From assembly GCA_036128855.1 (NCBI GenBank), contig JAYYPW010000013.1, forward strand, positions 142,673-206,672: DNA of 64,000 nucleotides, read 5' to 3'. Positions 28,129-36,950 of the stretch are shown here, one piece after another. A program made the position numbers and the translations under genes. Under the pieces are notes generated by a model. That model ran no database searches. It had not been told where the DNA came from and was given only the letters and a program-made list of their open reading frames with translations. Each line of letters starts with the position of its first letter. Within the stretch, counting starts at the first letter, position 1. This DNA is from JAYYPW01 sp036128855 (GTDB lineage Bacteria; Pseudomonadota; Gammaproteobacteria; Comchoanobacterales; Comchoanobacteraceae).

Positions 28129-28686
28129 TTAAGCATGTCTATCACAATATGGCATAAGACCGAGGTAACGAGCAAGTTTTATTGCTTGTGTAAGCTGACG
28201 TTGTTGCTTAGCACTCACACCAGTGATCCTAGCAGGCACTATTCTACCTGTTTCCATTGTGTGTTCTCGCAGAAGCGCCACATTTAAATACACATCTTCC
28301 GCCTTAAAATTGCGTTTGTAGATACTACGATCTAGTTTCTGGCCACTTAAACGCTCATCTTTTTCAAGTAAGTCTGGACACTTCTCTGATACTGGTTCAT
28401 CTCTTTGAATAATCAAATTACGCATAACTGCATCGTTAAAACGAAAGTTAGATTTTAGTTTTATTAGCGAGGGTTCATCGCATGTTATGTTAAATACAGC
28501 AAAATGTGCTTTCGAGGCTTTTGATTTTTTGATCGTATAGTAAAGCTTCTTTCTGCCAAGGTCTTGCGCCCTATGTACTTCACCTTCGTACTCCTTAGTA
28601 ACTAAGCTGGAATAACGCTCTATCATTTCCGGGACTCTTTCACTTTGATTTGGGTGAAAAAGTAATACACACTCGTAGTTTCTCAT
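28129..28686 (-). CDS. rpsF-rpsR: Fused 30S ribosomal proteins S6-S18
   Basis: One 185-residue frame holds both proteins. Residues 1-98 are S6 (MRNYECVLLFHPNQ, AQDLGRKKLYYTIKK, FRFNDAVMRNLIIQRDEP). Residues about 99-122 form a charged linker (KCPDLLEKDERLSGQKLDR). Residues about 123-185 are S18 (ETGRIVPARITG, SAKQQRQLTQAIKLARYLGL, MPYCDRHA). The Arg-rich N terminus of free S18 is shortened or replaced by the linker. No stop or start codon is needed between the two. S6 and S18 bind each other as a heterodimer on 16S rRNA, so the fusion joins natural partners. ATG at 28686 is preceded by GGAG; a GTG five codons upstream is an alternative. Confidence 0.93.
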   Translation of the reverse strand: MRNYECVLLFHPNQSERVPEMIERYSSLVTKEYEGEVHRAQDLGRKKLYYTIKKSKASKAHFAVFNITCDEPSLIKLKSNFRFNDAVMRNLIIQRDEPVSEKCPDLLEKDERLSGQKLDRSIYKRNFKAEDVYLNVALLREHTMETGRIVPARITGVSAKQQRQLTQAIKLARYLGLMPYCDRHA

Positions 28687-28749
28687 AATTTGTATCTCCA
28701 CTTTTGGTTAAATAGCTATCAACTCTTTAGCTGTATAGCAAGTTTATGT

Positions 28750-28778
28750 ATTATAACAATTTAACTAAAAAAAAACAA
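28750..28778 (-). promoter_or_regulatory. Promoter for the rpsF/R-rplI operon
   Basis: Minus-strand TTGTTT (28773-28778) and consensus TATAAT (28750-28755) with 17-bp spacing, 64 bp upstream of the S6-S18 ATG. Confidence 0.8.
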
Positions 28779-28801
28779 GATCGATTAACACCAGGTTTAA
28801 T

Positions 28802-29530
28802 CTAGGCAATAAAGGTTTGATGTAAAACAATACCAGTTGCGGTTGCTACGTTAAGCGTAGTAAATTTTTTGTTCACAGCGATTTTAAACTGTGCATCACA
28901 TTGAGATAACACCAATGGTCGCACCCCTTTCTCTTCTCCACCCATAACCCAAGCGACTGAACGGTCCATATCAGCTTTATCCAAGGTGTCAGGAGCATAT
29001 TCTGATGTAGCATAAACCCAAAGACCATTTTTCTTAAGCAATCCTATTGCCCGCACAAGATTCTTAACTTTAATAAGTGGTACAAGCGCACAAGCACCTG
29101 AGGATACTTTAGCAACAACTGGCGTTATACCAACTGCGTTGCGATCAGGAACTATTATTGCGTGCACACCAAAAGCCGCAGCAGATCGAAAACAAGCACC
29201 TAAGTTTTGGGGATCTTGGACTTGGTCTAAAATCAAAATTCTCAAATGAACTTCTTTCTTTCTTAGTTTTACTACCAAATCATCAAGGCTCATGGTGGGA
29301 AAGTGACGTATACTTATCACAACACCTTGATGCACCAAAGAACCAACCATAGATTCCAAACTGTCTAGGCTAACTTGTTCACAAGAAAATCGTCTATTTT
29401 TGGAGTCAGGAAGAATCTCATCGAGCCTACGAGATAGCTTGCCTGCATAGTAAAATCTATCAACGAGCTCGGAATAATTTTGCAAAAAGGCGCGGACCAT
29501 GTTGATCCCGCATAAATATTTATTTTGCAT
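28802..29530 (-). CDS. rlmB: 23S rRNA (guanosine-2251-2'-O)-methyltransferase RlmB
   Basis: SpoU-family (SPOUT) methyltransferase of 242 residues. The N-terminal substrate-binding domain begins YLCGINMVRAFLQ, matching the family start YGIHAV. The catalytic domain shows motif 1 LDQVQDPQNLGACFRSA, motif 2 WVMGGEEKGVRPL and motif 3 KFTTLNVATATGIVLHQ, which together form the trefoil knot binding S-adenosylmethionine. Precedes rpsF as in E. coli (rlmB, rpsF), with a separate ribosomal promoter between them. Other SpoU methyltransferases such as TrmH are less likely given the N-terminal domain. Confidence 0.92.
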   Translation of the reverse strand: MQNKYLCGINMVRAFLQNYSELVDRFYYAGKLSRRLDEILPDSKNRRFSCEQVSLDSLESMVGSLVHQGVVISIRHFPTMSLDDLVVKLRKKEVHLRILILDQVQDPQNLGACFRSAAAFGVHAIIVPDRNAVGITPVVAKVSSGACALVPLIKVKNLVRAIGLLKKNGLWVYATSEYAPDTLDKADMDRSVAWVMGGEEKGVRPLVLSQCDAQFKIAVNKKFTTLNVATATGIVLHQTFIA

Positions 29531-29572
29531 GAATATAAAGCTCCCTACACGCGCACGATAAGATGCACAGTC

Positions 29573-29601
29573 TTGCTTCTAGAGACTAGGCAGTTTATGA
29601 T
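29573..29601 (+). promoter_or_regulatory. Candidate promoter for dacA-lipBA
   Basis: TTGCTT (29573-29578) and TATGAT (29596-29601) with 17-bp spacing in the divergent rlmB/dacA gap, 42 bp before the dacA ATG. Confidence 0.6.
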
Positions 29602-29643
29602 AGTAATAAATTACTTAGAACGCAAGTCGCGTAATCACTTATT

Positions 29644-30822
29644 ATGTTATTATTTATCAAAAAAAACCACTGTATTCCCCTCATTCTAATCGTAGCTTAC
29701 TCAGCCATGATTGCACAAGTTAAAGACTTATCTTACACAGCACATATACCAAAAATTGCTTCGACCAGCGCCATTCTTATAAATTCAAGTAGCAGTACGA
29801 TACTCGCACAAAAAAACGCTCATGAGAAACTCCCCCCAGCAAGCTTAACAAAAATACTTAGCTTGTATGTTATAGAGAATCTCCTTAAAAATGGCCACAT
29901 ACATCTTGAAGATAAAGTCAGGATTTCAAAAAAGGCTCGCTACATGGAAGGGTCTAGGATGTTTCTCGAACAAGATTCTTACGAAACTGTTGACAGCTTA
30001 ATTGACGGACTTGTTGTCACCTCAGGCAACGATGCCACTATCGCCCTTGCTGAGCATGTCGCAGGTAGTGAGGAAAGATTTGTCGAAATGATGAATCAAG
30101 CTGCAGAAGAGATTGGCATGCAAGATAGTCATTTTCAAAATGCCACTGGCTTACCTGATGAAAAACATTACAGCACCGCCTATGACCTGGGTCTCTTAGC
30201 GCATACCTTCAATGTCAAGCATCCTAGCTCAATGAAGAGACTCTCCAAAAAATGGCTCACCTACAATGGAATTAAACAACATAATCGCAACAGTTTACTC
30301 TGGCAAGACCCAGAAGTAACAGGCATGAAAACCGGATATACGAAAGAAGCAGGATTTTGTTTGATTACCAGCGCAAATAAGAAAAACAGCTTAATGATCA
30401 CCGTAGTTCTAGGAGATAAAACAGAACATTCACGAAACCAGAGCACCAATACCCTTTTACAATTCTCACAGAGAGCATTTGACCATATCACTTTCAAAAA
30501 AGACCCTGATATACAAAACAGTAAAGTTTGGTATGGATCAGAGAAAACTACTCGAGCTGTGCTACAAAAAGAGGTAACAATTAGCATCCCGAAGAAAGCA
30601 GATTCTATAGAGAAAAAAATAGAGGTTGCACAGAATGTATTTGCACCTTCATCAGAAAAAACAATCATTGGACAATATGAGCTGTATTATGATCACAAAC
30701 AACTTATCTCTATCCCTCTTGTATTAGAAAAAAGTTTAAAACCAGGTAGTACTTTTGGTACAATACGTGATTACCTTCAGTATCAAGTTGAAAACATCAT
30801 TCATGTTTTCTTTAATCTCTAG
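29644..30822 (+). CDS. dacA: D-alanyl-D-alanine carboxypeptidase (PBP5/6 family)
   Basis: Periplasmic penicillin-binding protein that trims the terminal D-Ala from peptidoglycan stem peptides. The 392 residues start with an uncleaved-looking or cleavable signal sequence (hydrophobic 10-24). The acyl-enzyme motif is SLTK (67-70), SxN appears as SGN in VVTSGNDATIALAE, and KTG in GMKTGYTKEAGFCL. A C-terminal PBP5-like domain follows and the last 18 residues (IRDYLQYQVENIIHVFF) form the amphipathic membrane anchor. Clustered with lipB-lipA (2 bp to lipB), an order shared with E. coli, where dacA-ybeD-lipB-lipA lie together; ybeD is absent here. Confidence 0.95.
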   Translation: MLLFIKKNHCIPLILIVAYSAMIAQVKDLSYTAHIPKIASTSAILINSSSSTILAQKNAHEKLPPASLTKILSLYVIENLLKNGHIHLEDKVRISKKARYMEGSRMFLEQDSYETVDSLIDGLVVTSGNDATIALAEHVAGSEERFVEMMNQAAEEIGMQDSHFQNATGLPDEKHYSTAYDLGLLAHTFNVKHPSSMKRLSKKWLTYNGIKQHNRNSLLWQDPEVTGMKTGYTKEAGFCLITSANKKNSLMITVVLGDKTEHSRNQSTNTLLQFSQRAFDHITFKKDPDIQNSKVWYGSEKTTRAVLQKEVTISIPKKADSIEKKIEVAQNVFAPSSEKTIIGQYELYYDHKQLISIPLVLEKSLKPGSTFGTIRDYLQYQVENIIHVFFNL

Positions 30823-30824
30823 AT

Positions 30825-31565
30825 ATGCCAGATCTTGACCTTTCCAAACTTAGCGAACCAGACAATATACCGCAACAGCTTAGAAAAAAAACTATAATCG
30901 CCAAGCTGGGCAAGCAAGAATATTTAGACACCCAGGTTGCAATGCAAAACTATACAAAAAAAAGGTTACGAGGAGATCCCAATCAGATATGGCTAGTTGA
31001 ACACCCTCCAGTGTTTACTCAAGGCAAATCAAGCAAAGATACAGATATACTCAAAAAGCTCCCAGCGCCTTTAGTAAATACAGATCGGGGCGGTCAGATC
31101 ACATACCATGGACCAGGTCAACTGGTAGTGTATTACATGATTAATCTAAAAGAAAAGGCTGACTTTGGCTTAAAAAACCTTGTCGATAATCTAGAAGAAA
31201 CAATACTCCATATACTGGATTTTTATGACTTAAAAGGATATAATGACCCCAAAAATAGAGGTATATATCTCAACAATCGTAAAATTGCCTCTATTGGGCT
31301 ACGGGTTAAAAACCATTGTAGTTACCATGGCTTTGCGTTAAATGTTAATATGGACCTATCACCTTTTGAAGCGATAAACCCTTGTGGAGTTTCACAAAAT
31401 ATGACACAAATTGCCGATCACCACGTCAAAACGTCAACCATTGTTACGGTATGCTTACAAGCTTTAAAGACCACATTAACAGCATTCTCCCCTTTTTGTA
31501 TATTAACCGCGCCAATTAACAAGGAAAGCCATTATGTCAGTAACGACAAACAAATCTCGTGGTAA
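30825..31565 (+). CDS. lipB: Octanoyltransferase LipB
   Basis: Transfers octanoyl from octanoyl-ACP to lipoyl domains of 2-oxoacid dehydrogenases and GcvH. The 246 residues contain DRGGQITYHGPGQLVVY, the substrate-site Lys in NNRKIASIGLRV, and the nucleophilic Cys in INPCGVSQNMTQI. An N-terminal extension of about 20 residues precedes the conserved core. Immediately downstream of dacA; overlaps the lipA start by 32 nt, consistent with coupled expression of the two-step lipoate pathway. Confidence 0.95.
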   Translation: MPDLDLSKLSEPDNIPQQLRKKTIIAKLGKQEYLDTQVAMQNYTKKRLRGDPNQIWLVEHPPVFTQGKSSKDTDILKKLPAPLVNTDRGGQITYHGPGQLVVYYMINLKEKADFGLKNLVDNLEETILHILDFYDLKGYNDPKNRGIYLNNRKIASIGLRVKNHCSYHGFALNVNMDLSPFEAINPCGVSQNMTQIADHHVKTSTIVTVCLQALKTTLTAFSPFCILTAPINKESHYVSNDKQISW

Positions 31566-32475
31566 AGAAAAACTACAACGTATACCGATTAAAATACCAG
31601 TAACAAAGGAAGCATTACCTAAACCAGAATGGATCAAAATTCAGCTTCCGAGGGATAACTCAGTTTCATTACTAAAACAAAAACTTCGAAAACATAAACT
31701 CGTCACAGTATGTGAAGAGGCCACTTGCCCCAATCTACATGAATGTTTTAGTCATGGCACTGCGACATTTATGATTATGGGTGATAAATGCACTCGACGT
31801 TGTAGTTTTTGTGATGTCGCTCATGGTAGACCTAACCCACTAGATGAGTCTGAACCACAGAAACTTGCTGAAGTTATAAGTGACATGCAGCTGAAATACG
31901 TAGTAATAACTTCCGTTGATCGGGATGATTTACGCGATGGGGGCGCACAACATTTTGTAAACTGTATGCAAGCAATACGTAAACGCGTTCCAAGTATACA
32001 AATTGAGATATTAGTGCCTGACTTTCGTGGCAGGCTAAACAAAGCATTAGCAATATTTGATCAAGAGCAACCGGATGTATTCAACCATAATATTGAAACA
32101 GTCCCTCATCTATATAAACAAGCAAGACCTGGCTCTGACTACCAGCATTCGCTAAACTTACTTGCAGAGTTTAAAAAAAACCACCCACATATTCCGACAA
32201 AATCTGGATTAATGTTAGGGCTTGGAGAAACTGATAACCAAGTTATAGAAACACTTTATGATCTTAGATCGCATAATGTTGATAGAGTCACACTTGGACA
32301 ATACCTTGCACCATCTGCTTATCATCTTCCTGTAAGTCGCTACGTACACCCAGATGTATTTAAAACATTTGCCAATGAAGCTAAGCGTATCGGGTTCTCT
32401 CATGTCGCAAGTGGCCCCCTAGTGCGTTCGTCATATCACGCAGATCAACAAGCACAGGGACACGTTGTACAGTAG
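31534..32475 (+). CDS. lipA: Lipoyl synthase LipA
   Basis: Radical SAM enzyme that inserts two sulfurs into protein-bound octanoyl. The 313 residues carry both iron-sulfur cluster motifs: auxiliary CEEATCPNLHEC (C-x4-C-x5-C) and radical SAM CTRRCSFCD (CxxxCxxC). The C-terminal auxiliary-cluster Ser is found in GPLVRSSYHA. Start ATG at 31534 is preceded by AAGGAA. It follows lipB, its pathway partner. Confidence 0.97.
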   Translation: MSVTTNKSRGKEKLQRIPIKIPVTKEALPKPEWIKIQLPRDNSVSLLKQKLRKHKLVTVCEEATCPNLHECFSHGTATFMIMGDKCTRRCSFCDVAHGRPNPLDESEPQKLAEVISDMQLKYVVITSVDRDDLRDGGAQHFVNCMQAIRKRVPSIQIEILVPDFRGRLNKALAIFDQEQPDVFNHNIETVPHLYKQARPGSDYQHSLNLLAEFKKNHPHIPTKSGLMLGLGETDNQVIETLYDLRSHNVDRVTLGQYLAPSAYHLPVSRYVHPDVFKTFANEAKRIGFSHVASGPLVRSSYHADQQAQGHVVQ

Positions 32476-32487
32476 AGAAAGCTTGTT

Positions 32488-33867
32488 ATGATCACAGAGA
32501 TATTAGAATTTGTAAAAATACACCCTGAATATGGCATGATCATTGCATTTGGTTTAGCAATGCTCGAATCACTGCCAGTATTAGGAAGTTTTATACCAGG
32601 ATTTTTAACCATGCCTCCAATCGGATGGCTCATTGCTACGCACGTACTGCCAGCAGCTGAAACACTATCACTCATTCTAATAGGAGGAGTAATAGGAGAT
32701 TATTTGGGCTTTTTACTTGGATTACACTGTAAAGATCACGTCAAAGCCATCGCAGGGCATTATAAAAAGTCAGCATGGCTTGAAGTGGGAGAAAGTTTTG
32801 TAACCCGCTATGGCGTCTACAGCATTATCATAGGTAGATTTATCGGACCATTAAGAAGCTCTATCCCATTATTCGCAGGTATATTAAATATGCGCAGTCG
32901 GGATTTTCTTATAGCAGCGGTACCATCTGTTCTGCTATGGGCATTGATTCATATATCACCTGGATTCTTTTTAGCATGGTTCGATTGGGACATCATGTCA
33001 CCTCAAGTAGGACTTGCAGCTGGCTGCATTATAACAATTGTTGCAGCAGTTGCTATTGATTGTGGTAGATTCTACCTACTAAAGTCAATCACAAAAATAT
33101 TAGCTAAATCAGACGAACATCAGATCTCACCATTTTATGCTCCATATGTAAGAATATTTAGTTACTTACTTGCAAGTTTAGCAAGTATAGTTCTAGCGGT
33201 AAGCCAAAGCATGCAGCCAATAAACCTAGCCATATTACATTTTATGTACTCCATACAGTCGGTTCCATTTTTATATTTAGCACTCGCAATGTCAAACCTT
33301 GCAGAAACCGCACAAATCACAGGATTATTTTTAATAGTTGCTCTCATCCTTTTTAACAACCGCTTATACAAATCACTGATACTTTTCAGCACTACATATT
33401 GTATGACATTCTGTTTTATAACCGTTCTTAAATTCATCACACAAATAAAAAGACCTGAGCTTGCAAGTCATTATCTCTCTTTGTATTCATTTCCAAGTGG
33501 TCATACTGGACTAGCCATTCCGTTTGTTATCACGTTGTTACCTATCCTAAGTTCAAGAAAATTCACTCAAGCATGTCTTATACTCTGCATGGTTATTACC
33601 CCTTTTACACGGCTGTACCTTGGCGCACACTGGTGCACTGATATTATTGCAAGTATAACTATAGCCTGTTTTTGCATCGTGACAACGCCCGTTGCTACCC
33701 GTATTTGCAGATCGAATTATTTGGACACAAAATCCCCGCAACTTATTCGCAAAGCTGCAGATGAAATAACACTCACTCTTCTAGTTTACTGTGCACTCGT
33801 TACAATAATCTCATTTGTTATTGGACACCTTAATGCGGGAGCTTACTACTATGCCAACTCATTCTAA
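32488..33867 (+). CDS. DedA-PAP2 fusion: membrane protein with lipid phosphatase domain
   Basis: A 459-residue integral membrane protein of two families. Residues about 1-200 are DedA-like (VTRYGVYSIIIGRFIGPLRSSIPLFAG, shown in pieces; the central FxGRFxPxxR-type motif is IGRFIGPLRS). Residues about 230-440 are PAP2-like with the three phosphatase motifs recognisable as KRPEL (motif 1, KxxxxxxRP-like), PSGHT (motif 2) and RLYLGAHWCTD (motif 3, SRxxxxxHxxxD-like). DedA proteins act in lipid translocation and PAP2 enzymes dephosphorylate lipid phosphates, so a role in undecaprenyl phosphate or phospholipid recycling is plausible. Overlaps the fabD start by 17 nt. Confidence 0.85.
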   Translation: MITEILEFVKIHPEYGMIIAFGLAMLESLPVLGSFIPGFLTMPPIGWLIATHVLPAAETLSLILIGGVIGDYLGFLLGLHCKDHVKAIAGHYKKSAWLEVGESFVTRYGVYSIIIGRFIGPLRSSIPLFAGILNMRSRDFLIAAVPSVLLWALIHISPGFFLAWFDWDIMSPQVGLAAGCIITIVAAVAIDCGRFYLLKSITKILAKSDEHQISPFYAPYVRIFSYLLASLASIVLAVSQSMQPINLAILHFMYSIQSVPFLYLALAMSNLAETAQITGLFLIVALILFNNRLYKSLILFSTTYCMTFCFITVLKFITQIKRPELASHYLSLYSFPSGHTGLAIPFVITLLPILSSRKFTQACLILCMVITPFTRLYLGAHWCTDIIASITIACFCIVTTPVATRICRSNYLDTKSPQLIRKAADEITLTLLVYCALVTIISFVIGHLNAGAYYYANSF

Positions 33868-34849
33868 AACAGCATTTTTATTCACTGGTCAAGGAGCACA
33901 GTGGGAACACATGGGGTACGCATTAAGTATTTCCATACCGCACATAAAAAGTAAGCTTCAGTTTTGCATAGATTATCTACAAAAAAAATATTCTATTGAC
34001 TTACAATCAGTAATAGAAAAGTCTGCCACAAGCTGCGACATACACCAAACTTTGTATACACAGCCAGCTTTGGTAATGTTTGAAATTGCATGTGCAAACT
34101 TTCTTATTGAACAAGGTATCAAAGCAGACTATGTTATCGGCCATAGCGTCGGTGAAATAGCAGCAAGTCACATAGCTGGATTTTACACACTTGAAAACAC
34201 TTTAGACTTAATAGCTAATAGAAGTCAGCTCATGCAGAGTCTACCAAAACAAGGTAGTATGCTTGCATGTATATGCGATTTAAATACAGTAAAAGTCTTA
34301 CTAAACTCAAACCCAACCTATTCGCAAGACATTCAAATTGCCGGCATTAACAGCCCTAAACAAACTATCGTATCCGGTAAAAGTACAAGCTTAGATCAAT
34401 TTAGCCAAAAACTAAAAGACTCCGGAATTAAGACTATTCCTTTACAAGTATCGCATGCATTTCATTCTAAACTCATGCAGCCAATATTAGAGAGTTTTCA
34501 TAAAAAAACCAAAAAGCTCTCTATCTTAAAACAAAAAGAATACCCTACACTATTATTGAATCAATTTGGAGAAGAGGCTACAGCGCTAAATCTTACATCC
34601 GATTACTGGTGCCAACAAATTATCCAACCTGTTAACTTCATTGCTTGTATAGAAAATGCATATAAGTGTGGTGTAAGAAAGTTTATTGAGGTGGGACCAC
34701 AACCAATACTCACCAAATTAAGTCAAAAAATACTATCTCAAGAGCAAGATGTTGTCTTTGCATACTGCTCGGATGCAAAGAATCCTGTAAAGTGTCTCCA
34801 ACAAACTCTATCTTTACACAATTTATCAGCCAACATCGAGCACGTTTAA
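33851..34849 (+). CDS. fabD: Malonyl-CoA:ACP transacylase FabD
   Basis: Loads malonyl groups onto acyl carrier protein for fatty acid synthesis. From ATG at 33851 it has 332 residues; an upstream in-frame ATG at 33815 lies inside the previous gene and adds non-conserved residues. Visible signatures are LFTGQGAQW, the nucleophile elbow GHSVGE, a substrate Arg in ANRSQLMQ, the catalytic His in SHAFHSKLM, and EVGPQPILTKL. The usual fab neighbours (fabH, fabG, acpP) are not here; instead an acyl-CoA synthetase gene follows. Confidence 0.93.
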   Translation: MPTHSKTAFLFTGQGAQWEHMGYALSISIPHIKSKLQFCIDYLQKKYSIDLQSVIEKSATSCDIHQTLYTQPALVMFEIACANFLIEQGIKADYVIGHSVGEIAASHIAGFYTLENTLDLIANRSQLMQSLPKQGSMLACICDLNTVKVLLNSNPTYSQDIQIAGINSPKQTIVSGKSTSLDQFSQKLKDSGIKTIPLQVSHAFHSKLMQPILESFHKKTKKLSILKQKEYPTLLLNQFGEEATALNLTSDYWCQQIIQPVNFIACIENAYKCGVRKFIEVGPQPILTKLSQKILSQEQDVVFAYCSDAKNPVKCLQQTLSLHNLSANIEHV

Positions 34850-34911
34850 AAAAAACAGTTTTTTTATAAAAATTAGTCTATATATTTCCACGAGAAAATA
34901 TTAACTTTTTT

Positions 34912-36873
34912 ATGATGTTTGAATCCACTAGATTATATGAAGCTTTTGCAAATCTTGGACCTGTTATAGATGAACGTGTATCTAATAAAAACGTCTTAAG
35001 AGTATTTGAAAACAATTACAAAAAACATCCTCAGTTAGAATCTCTATTTAGTCGTGAAGATATAGAATATAAAAACTGGCAAAGTATAACTTGGCAAGAA
35101 TATGCAAATCAAGCGCATCTTGTTGCATCTGCATTAATCAAATTAGGTATAAAAAAAGAGGATATTATTCCTATTATAAGCCGTAACCGTGCTGAACATA
35201 ATATCAGTGACATTGCTATACTATACGCTGGCGGCATACCCAGTTCTTTGTACCCGACACTGAAATCTTGTCAGCTTTTGAGTATTCTAAAAATCACAAA
35301 GAGTAGTTTGATCTTCATAGATACAAAAACCATGCTAGACCAAGTATTAGCAATTAAAGATGAATTGCCACATTTAAAGCAAATTGTAACTTTTGAACCA
35401 TGTCACAAGATACAATCAAACATTCATGTACATAGCTGGGAAGAATTTTTAGATATTGGAAAAAAACACTACATAAAATGTAAAGATATTCTCGAACAAG
35501 CAGCACATAAAATTCAACCACACGACCTTGCATGTATATTATTTACATCAGGAACTACCGGTGAGCCTAAAGGCGTATGTATTTCACATGAAAATATATT
35601 ATGGACTATTGAGAGCTATCTAAATAGTACAGGAATACTTAACCCTAAACCTAGAATGATCTCTTATCTGCCAATGGCTCATATTACAGAACGAGTTGCA
35701 CATCACTATCATAGTATCGCACGCTTAGGACAATTATATTTTGCGTTAGAGGTAGCTGATGTTAAGTTAGTCCTGCCAACTGCAAAACCAACACTGTTTT
35801 TTGCAGTACCAAGAGTTTGGGAAAAATTCCACAATGGTATGCTGGATAAAATTCACCATTCAGGCAAAGAATCATTAATATCATATGCTATTGAAAATGG
35901 TATGCGAAAAGTAACCTGTGAACAACTAGAGCAGCCCATTCCATTACTTGTCTATATACAACATATATTTTTCACTTGGCTTATTTTTAATAAAATGAAA
36001 AAAACACTTGGATTAGATAAAACGGAGATTTTTGGTAGTGGAGCTGCACCTTTAGATCCAGAAGTACATAAATTTTTCCATGCAATTGATATACCAATTA
36101 CAGAGGTTTACGGGTTAACAGAGAACACAGCACCTGCCCTATCCAACTATCCTAAAGACCGTGTTGATAAACTAAGAACACTCGTAGCGAAACACCATGC
36201 TAAACTACCAAAGAACACTAATACTATAGGTACAGTGGGTTATCCAATACCTGGCACAAGAGTAAAAGTCAATAAAGACGGTGAACTGTTAATTAAAGGC
36301 AAACATATTTTCACTAAATACTATAATAACCCAAAAGCAACAGAGGAAGCATTTACCCTAGATGGATGGTTTAAAACAGGAGATATTGGAAAAACCCTCG
36401 ATAATGGCATGTTTCAAATTATAGCAAGAAAGAAAGAGCTTATAATCACCTCAGGAGGAAAAAATATTGCGCCTGTAGAAGTGGAAAACATGTTGAAAAA
36501 ACTTAAACTCATAGGTAGTGTTTGTGTAATTGGAGACAGAAGGCATTATCTAACCGCCCTAATCACACTAAATCACGAAGGCGGTGCACAAACGTGGGCC
36601 AAAAAAAACAAAGTTGATTCTGAAGATGTAGGTAAGCTTACTGAAAACCCAAAAGTATATGAGACAGTTTATCAACATATTGAAAAAATAAACAGCATGC
36701 TGGCTAGAGTACAACAAATTAAAAAATTCACATTACTAAAAAACACATGGACACCAGAGACCGGGGAACTAACGCCAACGCTGAAATTAAAACGATTTTA
36801 CATAGAAGAGAAATATAACACTGAAATTGAAAAAATGTATCAAGGTGACCATGAATCTGATCAAGCTGCATAA
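34912..36873 (+). CDS. Long-chain acyl-CoA synthetase (AMP-binding)
   Basis: A 653-residue adenylate-forming enzyme that would activate fatty acids to acyl-CoA. Motifs: P-loop FTSGTTGEPKGV (about residues 211-222), YGLTENTAP (A5), GWFKTGDIGK (A8) and GGKNIAPVEVEN near the C terminus. The YLPMAHITERV stretch and overall length put it with the FAA1/FadD15-like long-chain class rather than E. coli FadD. It lies 62 bp after fabD. It may allow use of host fatty acids, which is inference; no beta-oxidation genes are visible. Confidence 0.9.
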   Translation: MMFESTRLYEAFANLGPVIDERVSNKNVLRVFENNYKKHPQLESLFSREDIEYKNWQSITWQEYANQAHLVASALIKLGIKKEDIIPIISRNRAEHNISDIAILYAGGIPSSLYPTLKSCQLLSILKITKSSLIFIDTKTMLDQVLAIKDELPHLKQIVTFEPCHKIQSNIHVHSWEEFLDIGKKHYIKCKDILEQAAHKIQPHDLACILFTSGTTGEPKGVCISHENILWTIESYLNSTGILNPKPRMISYLPMAHITERVAHHYHSIARLGQLYFALEVADVKLVLPTAKPTLFFAVPRVWEKFHNGMLDKIHHSGKESLISYAIENGMRKVTCEQLEQPIPLLVYIQHIFFTWLIFNKMKKTLGLDKTEIFGSGAAPLDPEVHKFFHAIDIPITEVYGLTENTAPALSNYPKDRVDKLRTLVAKHHAKLPKNTNTIGTVGYPIPGTRVKVNKDGELLIKGKHIFTKYYNNPKATEEAFTLDGWFKTGDIGKTLDNGMFQIIARKKELIITSGGKNIAPVEVENMLKKLKLIGSVCVIGDRRHYLTALITLNHEGGAQTWAKKNKVDSEDVGKLTENPKVYETVYQHIEKINSMLARVQQIKKFTLLKNTWTPETGELTPTLKLKRFYIEEKYNTEIEKMYQGDHESDQAA

Positions 36874-36898
36874 TTAAGGAATTTTTAGCTTATAAGCG

Positions 36899-36926
36899 TT
36901 GTTTTCAAAATTCTATGTGCTAGTAT
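36899..36926 (+). promoter_or_regulatory. Candidate promoter with overlapping inverted repeat
   Basis: TTGTTT (36899-36904) and TAGTAT (36921-36926), 16-bp spacing, before the 36951 gene. CTATGTG (36913-36919) and CACATAG (36937-36943) form a 7-bp inverted repeat around the -10 element and likely start site. Confidence 0.4.
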
Positions 36927-36950
36927 AAAAAAAACCCACATAGCAATTAC

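Noticed and set aside
34848..34867. A-run/T-run palindrome after fabD as a terminator
   Set aside because: The stem is almost only A-T pairs with a minimal loop and is unlikely to be stable.
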